From: an uncultured Shinella sp.
GTDB taxonomy: Bacteria > Pseudomonadota > Alphaproteobacteria > Rhizobiales > Rhizobiaceae
DNA length: 5,412 nucleotides
Assembly (NCBI GenBank): GCA_946886325.1
Contig: CAMPIK010000207.1
Location: 1 to 5,412 of the forward strand
Direction: 5' to 3'
Shown piece by piece: positions 1 through 5,412 of the stretch. The first letter of the stretch is position 1. The number at the start of each line of letters is the position of its first letter. The notes beneath the pieces were generated by a model. That model was not told the origin of the DNA and ran no database searches. It worked only from the letters and a program-made list of their open reading frames with translations. The position numbers and the translations under genes are program-made.

Positions 1-791
1 ATCAGCACGGTCTCGCCGTCATGGCGGTTGCGCCAGGCGTGGCGGCGGTTGCTGGCGAAATAGAGACTGTCGCCGGGGCCGAGATCGTGGAACTCGTGGC
101 CGTCGAGAACCATCTCGACGCGGCCGGAGAGCACATGCACGAACTCCTCGCCCTCGTGCCGGTAGGCCCCGTCGCTGGAGGCGCCGGGCGCCAGCACGAA
201 ACGGTGGCAATCCATCATGTTGCGCCCGTCCGCCAGCACCTGAACGGTGACGCCCGGCGAGGTCTCGGGCCAGATCTTCCACTCGCCGGCCTTGACGAGG
301 GCGCGCTCGCCACCCTCCTCCTCGCCGGAAAGCTTCGAGACGGTCGTGCCGTAATATTCGGCGAGATCGTGCAGCACGCGGAAGGTGACGCCCTGCGAGG
401 TGCGCTCGAAGGTGGAGAGTAGCGAGGTGGCGATGCCGATATCACCGGCGACCTGATCCAGCGTCTTGCCCGCATCGTGCCGCAGACTGCGCAGCTTTCG
501 GCCGATACCCTGCGGCGCATCGCCATCGACCGCACTCAACCCGTCCGCCATCGGCTCTTCCGCCTCCAGCGCCTCGCGGATTGCGGCCGGGTTCAAACCC
601 CGCTCGGTGCGATACCAGGAAATGCGCTTCAGGCGGGCGACATCGTCGGCGCTGTACTGGCGATGCCCCGTCTCCGAACGGCCGGGGATGACGAGGCCCT
701 GCGTCTCCCAGAGGCGAAGGGTGGAGGCTGAAACGCCCGCCAGCCGCGCCGCCTCCGCCACCTTGTAGTGGACCGGATCCAGTCCTGCCAT
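1..791 (-). CDS. MerR-HTH / XRE-HTH / cupin transcriptional regulator (3' end outside window)
   Basis: Probable DNA-binding regulator of the divergent gabTD genes; 263 residues are visible and the C-terminus is cut by the window edge. Residues 9-75 form a MerR-type winged HTH (YKVAEAARLAGVS, STLRLWETQGL, then GHRQYSADDVARL). Residues about 94-155 form a second, XRE-type HTH (IGRKLRSLRHDAGKTLDQVA, then SLLSTFER and a helix around LHDLAEYYG). From about residue 165 onward there is a cupin barrel: motif 1 around YRHEGEEFVHVLSG (H212, E216, G223) and motif 2 around PGDSLYFASNRRHAW (G240, H251). The usual HxH metal pair is H-E-G here, as is common in XRE-cupin regulators that bind an organic ligand, so metal binding is uncertain. 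The start is fixed by an in-frame TAA shortly upstream and an AGGGAA 9 nt before the ATG. The ligand is unknown; GABA, succinate semialdehyde or a polyamine breakdown product is a guess from position only. Domain calls are firm, the regulatory target is inferred. Confidence 0.85.
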   Translation of the reverse strand, partial: MAGLDPVHYKVAEAARLAGVSASTLRLWETQGLVIPGRSETGHRQYSADDVARLKRISWYRTERGLNPAAIREALEAEEPMADGLSAVDGDAPQGIGRKLRSLRHDAGKTLDQVAGDIGIATSLLSTFERTSQGVTFRVLHDLAEYYGTTVSKLSGEEEGGERALVKAGEWKIWPETSPGVTVQVLADGRNMMDCHRFVLAPGASSDGAYRHEGEEFVHVLSGRVEMVLDGHEFHDLGPGDSLYFASNRRHAWRNRHDGETVL

Positions 792-800
792 TGCGCCAAA

Positions 801-806
801 TTCCCT
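801..806 (-). promoter_or_regulatory. Ribosome binding site of the MerR-XRE-cupin regulator
   Basis: The minus strand reads AGGGAA here, 9 nt before the ATG at 791-789. With the in-frame TAA upstream, it leaves this ATG as the only good start for the regulator. Confidence 0.55.
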
Positions 807-916
807 GTTTCTGTGTTATCATCCGGCTATAGCACCCCACGCCGTTTCGCGTCTCTCGTCGCGTCTCGGAGGCGCCCGAAAAATAGTGACCGACCCACCG
901 TGGAAGGCCATTGCAT

Positions 917-965
917 TCTTGCAGAAAAAATGTAGGAATTCCACTCAAGTCTTGCAGAAAAAATG
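917..965. repeat. 16-bp direct repeat pair, 33-bp period, candidate regulator binding sites
   Basis: The 16-mer TCTTGCAGAAAAAATG occurs at 917-932 and again, without mismatch, at 950-965. The 33-bp centre-to-centre distance is close to three helical turns, so two bound dimers would lie on the same face of the DNA. Between the copies are GGAATTCC (935-942) and CAAG-T-CTTG (946-954). An additional TTGCA stands at 911-915. The arrangement suits cooperative binding by the HTH regulator encoded next door. That link is inferred from position; the repeat itself is read directly. Confidence 0.7.
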
Positions 966-969
966 CAAG
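951..969. promoter_or_regulatory. Perfect interrupted palindrome, probable operator upstream of gabT
   Basis: CTTGCA (951-956) and TGCAAG (964-969) are exact inverted repeats around the 7-bp spacer GAAAAAA, as expected for a homodimeric HTH protein. The equivalent element at 918-936 keeps the left arm (CTTGCA) but has a degenerate right arm (TGTAGG), so it may be a weaker site. The palindrome ends 35 bp before the gabT start codon and touches the possible -10 box GATAAT (969-974). Binding there would more readily repress than activate, unless the weak -35 makes the promoter activator-dependent. The direction of control cannot be told from sequence. Confidence 0.6.
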
Positions 970-992
970 ATAATGAAAAGCCCCTCCAGCCC

Positions 993-996
993 AGGA
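993..996 (+). promoter_or_regulatory. Ribosome binding site that sets the gabT start
   Basis: AGGA lies 8 nt before the ATG at 1005-1007. The more upstream in-frame ATG at 963 has no purine-rich Shine-Dalgarno at proper distance and sits inside the palindromic operator. The 1005 start is therefore preferred. Confidence 0.6.
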
Positions 997-1004
997 CAGC
1001 GCCC

Positions 1005-2282
1005 ATGACCGCGACAGCCCTCACCGACCGCAAGAACGCTGCCATTTCGCGCGGCGTCGGCATGACCACGCAGATCTATGCCGACCGCGCCGAGAACGCG
1101 GAAATCTGGGACAAGGAGGGCAACCGCTATATCGACTTTGCGGCCGGCATCGCCGTCGTCAACACCGGCCACCGCCATCCGCGCGTCATCGAGGCCGTCA
1201 AGAAGCAGCTCGACCGTTTCACCCACACCTGCCACCAGGTCGTGCCCTACGAGAACTATGTCGAGCTCGCCGAACGGCTGAACGCGATCACGCCGGGCAA
1301 TTTCGCCAAGAAGACGATCTTCGTCACCACGGGCGCGGAAGCCGTCGAGAACGCCGTGAAGATCGCCCGCGCCGCCACCGGCCGCCAGGCCGTCATCGCC
1401 TTTTCCGGCGGCTTCCACGGCCGCACCTTCATGGGCATGGCGCTGACCGGCAAGGTCGTGCCCTACAAGGTCGGCTTCGGCGCCATGCCGGGCGACGTCT
1501 TCCACGCGCCCTTCCCGGTCGAGATGCACGGCACGACGGTCGAGCAGTCGCTCTCCGTGCTGAAGAAGCTCTTTGCCGCCGATGTCGACCCGAACCGCGT
1601 CGCGGCGATCATCGTCGAGCCCGTACAGGGCGAAGGCGGCTTCTATCCGGTTCCGGTCGCCTTCATGAAGGCGCTGCGTGAAATCTGCGACCAGCACGGC
1701 ATGCTGCTGATCGCCGACGAGGTGCAGACCGGCTTTGCCCGCACCGGCAAGCTCTTCGCCATGGAGCATTACGGCGTCGCCGCCGATCTCGTCACCATGG
1801 CCAAGGGACTTGGCGGCGGCTTCCCGATCGCCGCCGTCACCGGCCGCGCCGAAATCATGGATGCGCCCGGCCCCGGCGGCCTTGGCGGCACCTATGCCGG
1901 CAATCCGCTGGGCGTTGCGGCCGCGCACGCCGTTCTCGACGTCATCAAGGACGAGGACCTCTGCAACCGCGCGGAAAATCTCGGCGCCCGCCTGAAACAG
2001 CGCCTCGCCTCGATGCGCGACAAGGTGCCCGAGATCGTCGACATCCGCGGCCCCGGCTTCATGAACGCCGTCGAGTTCAACGACGTCGCGACGAAGCAGC
2101 CGAGCGCCGACTTCGCCAACCGGGTGCGGCTGAAGGCGCTGGAAAAGGGCCTGATCCTGCTCACCTGCGGCGTGCACGGCAACGTCATCCGCTTCCTCGC
2201 CCCGATCACCATCCAGGACGAGGTCTTCGCCGAAGCGCTCGACATCCTCGAGGCGGCGATGATCGAGGCCCGCGCCGCCTGA
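1005..2282 (+). CDS. gabT: 4-aminobutyrate aminotransferase (class III, PLP-dependent)
   Basis: Cytosolic enzyme transferring the amino group of GABA to 2-oxoglutarate, giving succinate semialdehyde and L-glutamate: the first step of GABA breakdown. The 425-residue product is about the length of E. coli GabT. The class III signature is intact: TTGAEAVENA (108-117) for the PLP phosphate, GGFHGRT (135-141, with R140), E210 in EPVQGEGG, D238 in IADEVQTGF for the pyridine nitrogen, Schiff-base lysine K267 in TMAKGLGGG, T296 in GGTYAGNP, and R396 in NVIRFLAP. I49, E210, R140 and R396 fit the E. coli GabT substrate-site residues recalled as I50, E211, R141 and R398, which favours GABA over ornithine or acetylornithine. 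Related omega-amino acids such as 5-aminovalerate are also possible substrates. gabD follows on the same strand after 96 bp, so the two are probably co-transcribed. Control probably comes from the palindrome just upstream. Confidence 0.93.
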   Translation: MTATALTDRKNAAISRGVGMTTQIYADRAENAEIWDKEGNRYIDFAAGIAVVNTGHRHPRVIEAVKKQLDRFTHTCHQVVPYENYVELAERLNAITPGNFAKKTIFVTTGAEAVENAVKIARAATGRQAVIAFSGGFHGRTFMGMALTGKVVPYKVGFGAMPGDVFHAPFPVEMHGTTVEQSLSVLKKLFAADVDPNRVAAIIVEPVQGEGGFYPVPVAFMKALREICDQHGMLLIADEVQTGFARTGKLFAMEHYGVAADLVTMAKGLGGGFPIAAVTGRAEIMDAPGPGGLGGTYAGNPLGVAAAHAVLDVIKDEDLCNRAENLGARLKQRLASMRDKVPEIVDIRGPGFMNAVEFNDVATKQPSADFANRVRLKALEKGLILLTCGVHGNVIRFLAPITIQDEVFAEALDILEAAMIEARAA

Positions 2283-2322
2283 CCGGGCGGCGCAAACGAC
2301 GGACTTCATCTTCCAACGGCAA

Positions 2323-2346
2323 CACCCGAGGCATACGCTCCGGGTG
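2323..2346 (+). other. Hairpin in the gabT-gabD spacer
   Basis: CACCCGAG (2323-2330) pairs with CT-C-CGGGTG (2338-2346), giving eight base pairs with one bulged C (2340) and a 7-nt loop. No T-run follows, so it does not look like a full intrinsic terminator. It could protect an mRNA end after processing, or weakly attenuate transcription between gabT and gabD. It ends 20 nt before the gabD Shine-Dalgarno and leaves that site free. Confidence 0.4.
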
Positions 2347-2366
2347 AATGCCCTGTCCTTTCCGCA

Positions 2367-2371
2367 AGGAG
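2367..2371 (+). promoter_or_regulatory. Ribosome binding site of gabD
   Basis: AGGAG lies 7 nt before the ATG at 2379. It is a near-consensus Shine-Dalgarno, stronger than that of gabT, and suggests independent and efficient translation of gabD. Confidence 0.75.
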
Positions 2372-2378
2372 CGAAACC

Positions 2379-3860
2379 ATGGCCTTCCACGATGCTCTCA
2401 CACGACACCTGACCTCGACCGAACTCCTGCGCGATGCGGGCTACGTCAACGGCAACTGGATCGGCGGCAACGGCGCCGAGACCTTCGACGTGCTGAACCC
2501 CGCAACCGGCGAAACGCTGGCGACGCTGCCGGAAATGGGCGCCACCGAGACCGCCGCCGCCATCGACGCCGCCCATCGCGCGCAGCCGGCCTGGGCCGCG
2601 CGTCCCGCCAAGGACCGCAGCGCGCTGCTGCGCAAGTGGCACGACCTGATCGTCGCCAATGCCGATGAACTGGCCGCGATCCTGACCGCCGAAATGGGCA
2701 AGCCGCTGCCGGAGGCAAGGGGCGAGATCCTCTATGCCGCATCCTATGTCGAGTGGTATGCGGAGGAGGCCAAGCGCATCAACGGCGAGACCATTCCCGC
2801 CCCGTCCGCCGACAAGCGCATGTTCGTCATCAAACAGCCCGTCGGCGTCGTCGGCACGATCACGCCGTGGAACTTCCCGGCCGCGATGATCGCCCGCAAG
2901 ATCGCGCCGGCGCTGGCCGTCGGCTGCACGGTCGTCTCCAAGCCCGCCGAGCAGACGCCGCTGTCGGCGATCGCGCTTGCCGTGCTTGCCGAAAAGGCCG
3001 GCATTCCGGCCGGCGTCTTCAACGTCATCCTCGGCACGGACGGCCCGGCGATCGGCAAGGAGCTCTGCTACAACCCGAAGGTCCGCAAGATCTCCTTCAC
3101 CGGCTCGACCGAGGTCGGCCGCATCCTGATGCGCCAGTGCGCCGACCAGATCAAGAAGGTGAGCCTCGAACTCGGCGGCAACGCGCCCTTCATCGTCTTC
3201 GACGATGCGGACCTCGATGCCGCGGTCGAAGGCGCTATGGCCTCGAAATACCGCAATGCCGGCCAGACCTGCGTCTGCGCCAACCGCATCTACGTCCAGT
3301 CGAACGTCTACGACGCCTTCGCGGAAAAACTGGCAAGAAAGGTCGCCGAACTGTCCGTCGGCAACGGCTTCGACAAGGGCATCACCATCGGCCCGCTGAT
3401 CGAGGAAGCGGCCATCGGCAAGGTCGAGGCACATATCGCCGATGCGGTCGCCAAGGGCGCGACAGTGGTCGCCGGCGGCAGCCGCGTCGATGGCAAGGGC
3501 ACGTTCTTCCAGCCGACCGTCCTGAAGGGCGTGACATCAGGCATGACCGTCGCCAGGGAAGAGACCTTCGGCCCGGTTGCGCCGCTCTTCCGCTTCGAGA
3601 CGGTCGAGGACGTGATCGCGCAGGCCAACGACACCGAATTCGGCCTCGCCGCCTATTTCTTCGCCGGCGACCTGAAGAAGGTCTGGAAGGTGGCCGAAGC
3701 GCTCGAATACGGCATGGTCGGCATCAACACCGGCATCATCTCCTCCGAAGCCGCCCCCTTCGGCGGCATCAAACAATCCGGCATCGGCCGCGAAGGCTCC
3801 ACCCACGGCGCCGACGACTATCTGGAGATGAAATATCTCTGCATGGGGGATGTGGCCTGA
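2379..3860 (+). CDS. gabD: Succinate-semialdehyde dehydrogenase (ALDH superfamily)
   Basis: Cytosolic enzyme oxidising succinate semialdehyde to succinate with NAD(P)+, feeding GABA carbon into the TCA cycle. The product has 493 residues, slightly longer than E. coli GabD (about 482) through an N-terminal extension. Visible ALDH elements: ITPWNFPAAM with N165 (oxyanion hole), cofactor lysine K188 in SKPAEQTP, the FTGSTEVG loop (240-247), general base E264 in LELGGNAPF, catalytic C298 with a second cysteine C300 in GQTCVCANRIYV, EETFGPVAPLFRF (394-406), and the C-terminal FGGIKQSGIGREGS (461-474). C298/C300 matches the paired cysteines of the GabD/SSADH group, which form a redox-sensitive disulfide in the human enzyme. 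Position 191 is Glu, where E. coli GabD, as recalled, has Ser; Glu at this place usually favours NAD+, so cofactor choice may differ. Glutarate-semialdehyde dehydrogenase activity is a possible alternative or extra role. Location behind gabT supports the call. Confidence 0.93.
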   Translation: MAFHDALTRHLTSTELLRDAGYVNGNWIGGNGAETFDVLNPATGETLATLPEMGATETAAAIDAAHRAQPAWAARPAKDRSALLRKWHDLIVANADELAAILTAEMGKPLPEARGEILYAASYVEWYAEEAKRINGETIPAPSADKRMFVIKQPVGVVGTITPWNFPAAMIARKIAPALAVGCTVVSKPAEQTPLSAIALAVLAEKAGIPAGVFNVILGTDGPAIGKELCYNPKVRKISFTGSTEVGRILMRQCADQIKKVSLELGGNAPFIVFDDADLDAAVEGAMASKYRNAGQTCVCANRIYVQSNVYDAFAEKLARKVAELSVGNGFDKGITIGPLIEEAAIGKVEAHIADAVAKGATVVAGGSRVDGKGTFFQPTVLKGVTSGMTVAREETFGPVAPLFRFETVEDVIAQANDTEFGLAAYFFAGDLKKVWKVAEALEYGMVGINTGIISSEAAPFGGIKQSGIGREGSTHGADDYLEMKYLCMGDVA

Positions 3861-3875
3861 GGAGCTCTGTGCCAA

Positions 3876-3902
3876 CCGGCGGGCTGAGGAAAAGCCCGCC
3901 GG
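3876..3902. terminator. Bidirectional hairpin terminator between convergent genes
   Basis: CCGGCGGGCT (3876-3885) and AGCCCGCCGG (3893-3902) form a perfect 10-bp GC-rich stem with a 7-nt loop (GAGGAAA), starting 15 bp after the gabD stop. The plus-strand stem is followed only by ATTT and the minus-strand stem by TTGG, so the U-tract is poor in both directions. As the only hairpin in the 60-bp convergent gap, it probably serves both gabD and the opposing oxidoreductase gene. Confidence 0.7.
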
Positions 3903-3920
3903 ATTTCAGAGGGATATATC

Positions 3921-5412
3921 TCAGCGATCCCCGTTTTCGAGCCACACCACCTCGTCCGGCGAAAGCTTTACGTCGAGTGCGGGTAACGACATCCGCAGTT
4001 CCCCGATCGTCAGCGGACCTATGATGGGAAAGACCGGGAAGGTCTGGTTGAGCACATAGGCGAGCGCGATTGTCGGCATGTTGACATCGTACTTCCTCGC
4101 AAGCGTCTCCGCCCGGTTGCGCCGTGCCAGATTGCCGTCGGACAACCACGACTTCACGACGGCCGGATCCTTGGGGTTCATAGAATCTGTGAAGAAACCC
4201 CGCGCCTGGCTGGACCACGCGAAAAGCGGAACATTGCGGCTTCTCAACCAAGCGACGCTTTCCGCATCGGACGCCGAGACGCAGTCGGCCCAGACCGGCT
4301 CTAGCATTTCGGCAAGGCTGAACTGGTTGGAGAGCGCAGCAAAGGCACGGCGCCCCGTCCTGGCTGCATAGGCATTTGCCTCGTCGAACCGCTTCAGCGA
4401 CCAGTTTGAGCCGCCAAAGGAGCGGATCATGCCGCGCGCGGCATAGTCGTCCAGCACATCGACAAACTCGCCGACGGGCACCTCGAGGTTGTCGCGGTGA
4501 AGGAAATAGATGTCGATATAGTCTGTTTGCAGACGCTCCAGCGATTCCCGGAGTTCCTTGCCGATGGTCTCCGGGTAGCAATTGGGCGAATGGGCCCCCT
4601 TGCCGATGACGACCACGTCTTCGCGAACGCCATGCCCGGCCATCCAGTGGCCGAGAAGCGTGTCCGAGAGGCCGGCCTTGTAGATATGGGCCGTATCGAA
4701 GACGTTGCCGCCGGCCTCGAAAAAGGCGTCGTAAACGGCCTGCGCATCCGGCAGCGTGGTAAAACCCATGCAGCCGAGAGCCAGCTTCGACAAAGGCTTT
4801 CCGATATCCAGCGCTTCCACCTTCGGCATCGATCCATCTACGGCAGCGCGGAGCGTTTCGCCGCCGAACGTCCGCAGCGGGACACGGGGCTTTTCGCCCG
4901 CATAGACGACCCCGACCTGCCTGCGCCATTCATCGAGCGCCCGCATGTTGCCGAGGCTGTCGGCCGGCGCAGGCGACAGGCCCGTCGCCGCCATCGCATC
5001 GACCGAGGCAGCAAACGCGTCGGCCTCGATCGCATAGAGCCAGTCGTCGCATACGATGTCGATATGCTCCGTGCTGCCGCCGGCATGGACCACGATGCTG
5101 CTTTTTCCGCCCTGCCGGCCGGAACAGAACCAGGGAGAAGGAACCTCGATCCAGCCCTCGTCGCCGAATAGGCGCACGCAGTTGTCCTGGACGGTCGTGA
5201 TGCTGCAAGCAATTTGCGCCAGCATGCCGTTGGAGAACTTCAGGGTGGCGGCCGCGTTTTCGTCCGCTCCGGTTCCGACAAGATTGCCGGCCGCAGCAAT
5301 GCTAACCGGATCGGAGAAGGCGCGACCGTCAACGGCGCCCGCGATCAGGCGCGCAACCGACACACAATAACATCCGATATCGAGGATCGCGCCCCCGCCG
5401 AGTTCATTGGAA
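3921..5412 (-). CDS. Gfo/Idh/MocA-type oxidoreductase fused to aldo/keto reductase (5' end outside window)
   Basis: One uninterrupted frame enters from the right edge and ends at the TGA at 3923-3921; 496 residues are visible (numbered here from codon 5411-5409). Residues about 1-180 are the C-terminal half of a Gfo/Idh/MocA dehydrogenase: GGGAILDIGCYCVSVARLIA at 5-24, beta-strands such as ATLKFSNGMLAQIACSI, and the typical end RALDEWRRQVG. Its NAD(P)-binding Rossmann part must lie outside the window. After a linker of about 30 residues comes a whole aldo/keto reductase barrel, about 205-490, starting near LSKLALGCMGF. The AKR tetrad is complete: D239 and Y244 in FDTAHIY, K271 in VIGKGAH, H305 in YFLHRDN; AWSSQARGFF and FPIIGPLTIGEL suit NADPH binding. 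An internal in-frame ATG at 4829-4827, near the domain junction, could give a free AKR of about 300 residues, but its Shine-Dalgarno is weak. Substrates are unknown; a sugar, polyol or inositol-type compound is an inference from both families. The gene converges on gabD and is probably functionally separate. Confidence 0.85.
   Translation of the reverse strand, partial: SNELGGGAILDIGCYCVSVARLIAGAVDGRAFSDPVSIAAAGNLVGTGADENAAATLKFSNGMLAQIACSITTVQDNCVRLFGDEGWIEVPSPWFCSGRQGGKSSIVVHAGGSTEHIDIVCDDWLYAIEADAFAASVDAMAATGLSPAPADSLGNMRALDEWRRQVGVVYAGEKPRVPLRTFGGETLRAAVDGSMPKVEALDIGKPLSKLALGCMGFTTLPDAQAVYDAFFEAGGNVFDTAHIYKAGLSDTLLGHWMAGHGVREDVVVIGKGAHSPNCYPETIGKELRESLERLQTDYIDIYFLHRDNLEVPVGEFVDVLDDYAARGMIRSFGGSNWSLKRFDEANAYAARTGRRAFAALSNQFSLAEMLEPVWADCVSASDAESVAWLRSRNVPLFAWSSQARGFFTDSMNPKDPAVVKSWLSDGNLARRNRAETLARKYDVNMPTIALAYVLNQTFPVFPIIGPLTIGELRMSLPALDVKLSPDEVVWLENGDR

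Larger units (their letters stand above)
792..1004. promoter_or_regulatory. Divergent intergenic control region between the regulator gene and gabT
   Basis: This 213-bp gap separates two divergent genes and must hold both promoters. The half nearer gabT (about 910-975) is AT-rich and packed with repeats and palindromes, in contrast to the GC-rich genes on either side. A GATAAT at 969-974 resembles a -10 box for gabT and abuts the palindrome at 951-969, but no good -35 box stands 15-19 bp upstream. On the minus strand, TATAGC (831-826) and GATAAC (820-815) are weak -10 candidates for the regulator, again without a clear -35. If transcription of the regulator starts near the repeats, its leader is over 100 nt long. 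No small ORF with a credible ribosome binding site was seen. Confidence 0.6.

Noticed and set aside
21..422. 133-codon plus-strand frame opposite the regulator's cupin domain
   Set aside because: Antisense to a well-supported cupin domain, with no recognisable domain of its own.
442..948. 168-codon minus-strand frame starting near the operator
   Set aside because: It overlaps the regulator in another frame. The regulator's MerR and XRE motifs are in the frame starting at 791, and this frame would also read through the operator repeats.
951..974. TTGCAG (952-957) plus GATAAT (969-974) as a sigma-70 promoter
   Set aside because: The spacing is only 11 bp, far too short for a normal -35/-10 pair, so the TTGCA is better read as half of the palindromic operator.
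945..3434. 829-codon open frame on the minus strand opposite gabT and gabD
   Set aside because: It lies wholly opposite two clearly conserved enzymes, its protein is rich in D, G, A, R and V with no recognisable domain, and it crosses the gabT-gabD spacer. This is the usual antisense shadow of strongly GC-biased codons.
2753..4024. 423-codon plus-strand frame overlapping gabD
   Set aside because: Arginine-rich translation in a shifted frame of gabD, running through the terminator hairpin and into the opposing gene; no domain and no credible ribosome binding site.
3769..4929. 386-codon minus-strand frame overlapping the oxidoreductase fusion
   Set aside because: Shifted-frame shadow of the AKR domain; the true frame carries the full catalytic tetrad and conserved motifs while this one is Arg/Gly/Cys-rich without motifs.

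Overview
The window looks like chromosomal DNA of a GC-rich alphaproteobacterium, most likely a Rhizobiales/Rhizobiaceae member. This is inferred from the strong G/C third-position bias, the style of the gab proteins and the type of neighbouring genes; there is no rRNA or other marker to fix the taxon. No phage, IS, CRISPR or tRNA sequence was seen.

Layout: (1) Positions 1-791, minus strand: the N-terminal 263 residues of a regulator with three recognisable modules (MerR-type HTH, XRE-type HTH, cupin). Its C-terminus lies beyond the left edge. (2) Positions 792-1004: a 213-bp divergent intergenic region. It carries two copies of a 16-bp AT-rich element exactly 33 bp apart; the copy nearer gabT is a perfect interrupted palindrome and is a strong operator candidate. 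(3) Positions 1005-2282, plus strand: gabT, a PLP-dependent 4-aminobutyrate aminotransferase. (4) Positions 2283-2378: a short spacer with a hairpin and the gabD ribosome binding site. (5) Positions 2379-3860, plus strand: gabD, succinate-semialdehyde dehydrogenase. (6) Positions 3861-3920: a GC-rich hairpin that probably terminates both converging transcripts. (7) Positions 3921-5412, minus strand: an open frame running off the right edge, encoding the C-terminal part of a Gfo/Idh/MocA-type oxidoreductase joined in frame to a complete aldo/keto reductase domain.

How it works together: GabT moves the amino group of GABA to 2-oxoglutarate, giving succinate semialdehyde and glutamate. GabD oxidises the semialdehyde to succinate, which enters the TCA cycle. 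The divergent regulator probably senses a small ligand through its cupin domain and acts on the palindromic sites in front of gabT. The convergent oxidoreductase fusion has no evident link to GABA breakdown and probably belongs to a neighbouring sugar or polyol locus.

Most of the window is a conventional GABA-degradation locus. The points worth a second look are the triple-domain regulator with its repeated operator, the oxidoreductase fusion, and a Ser-to-Glu change in the cofactor-binding loop of GabD.
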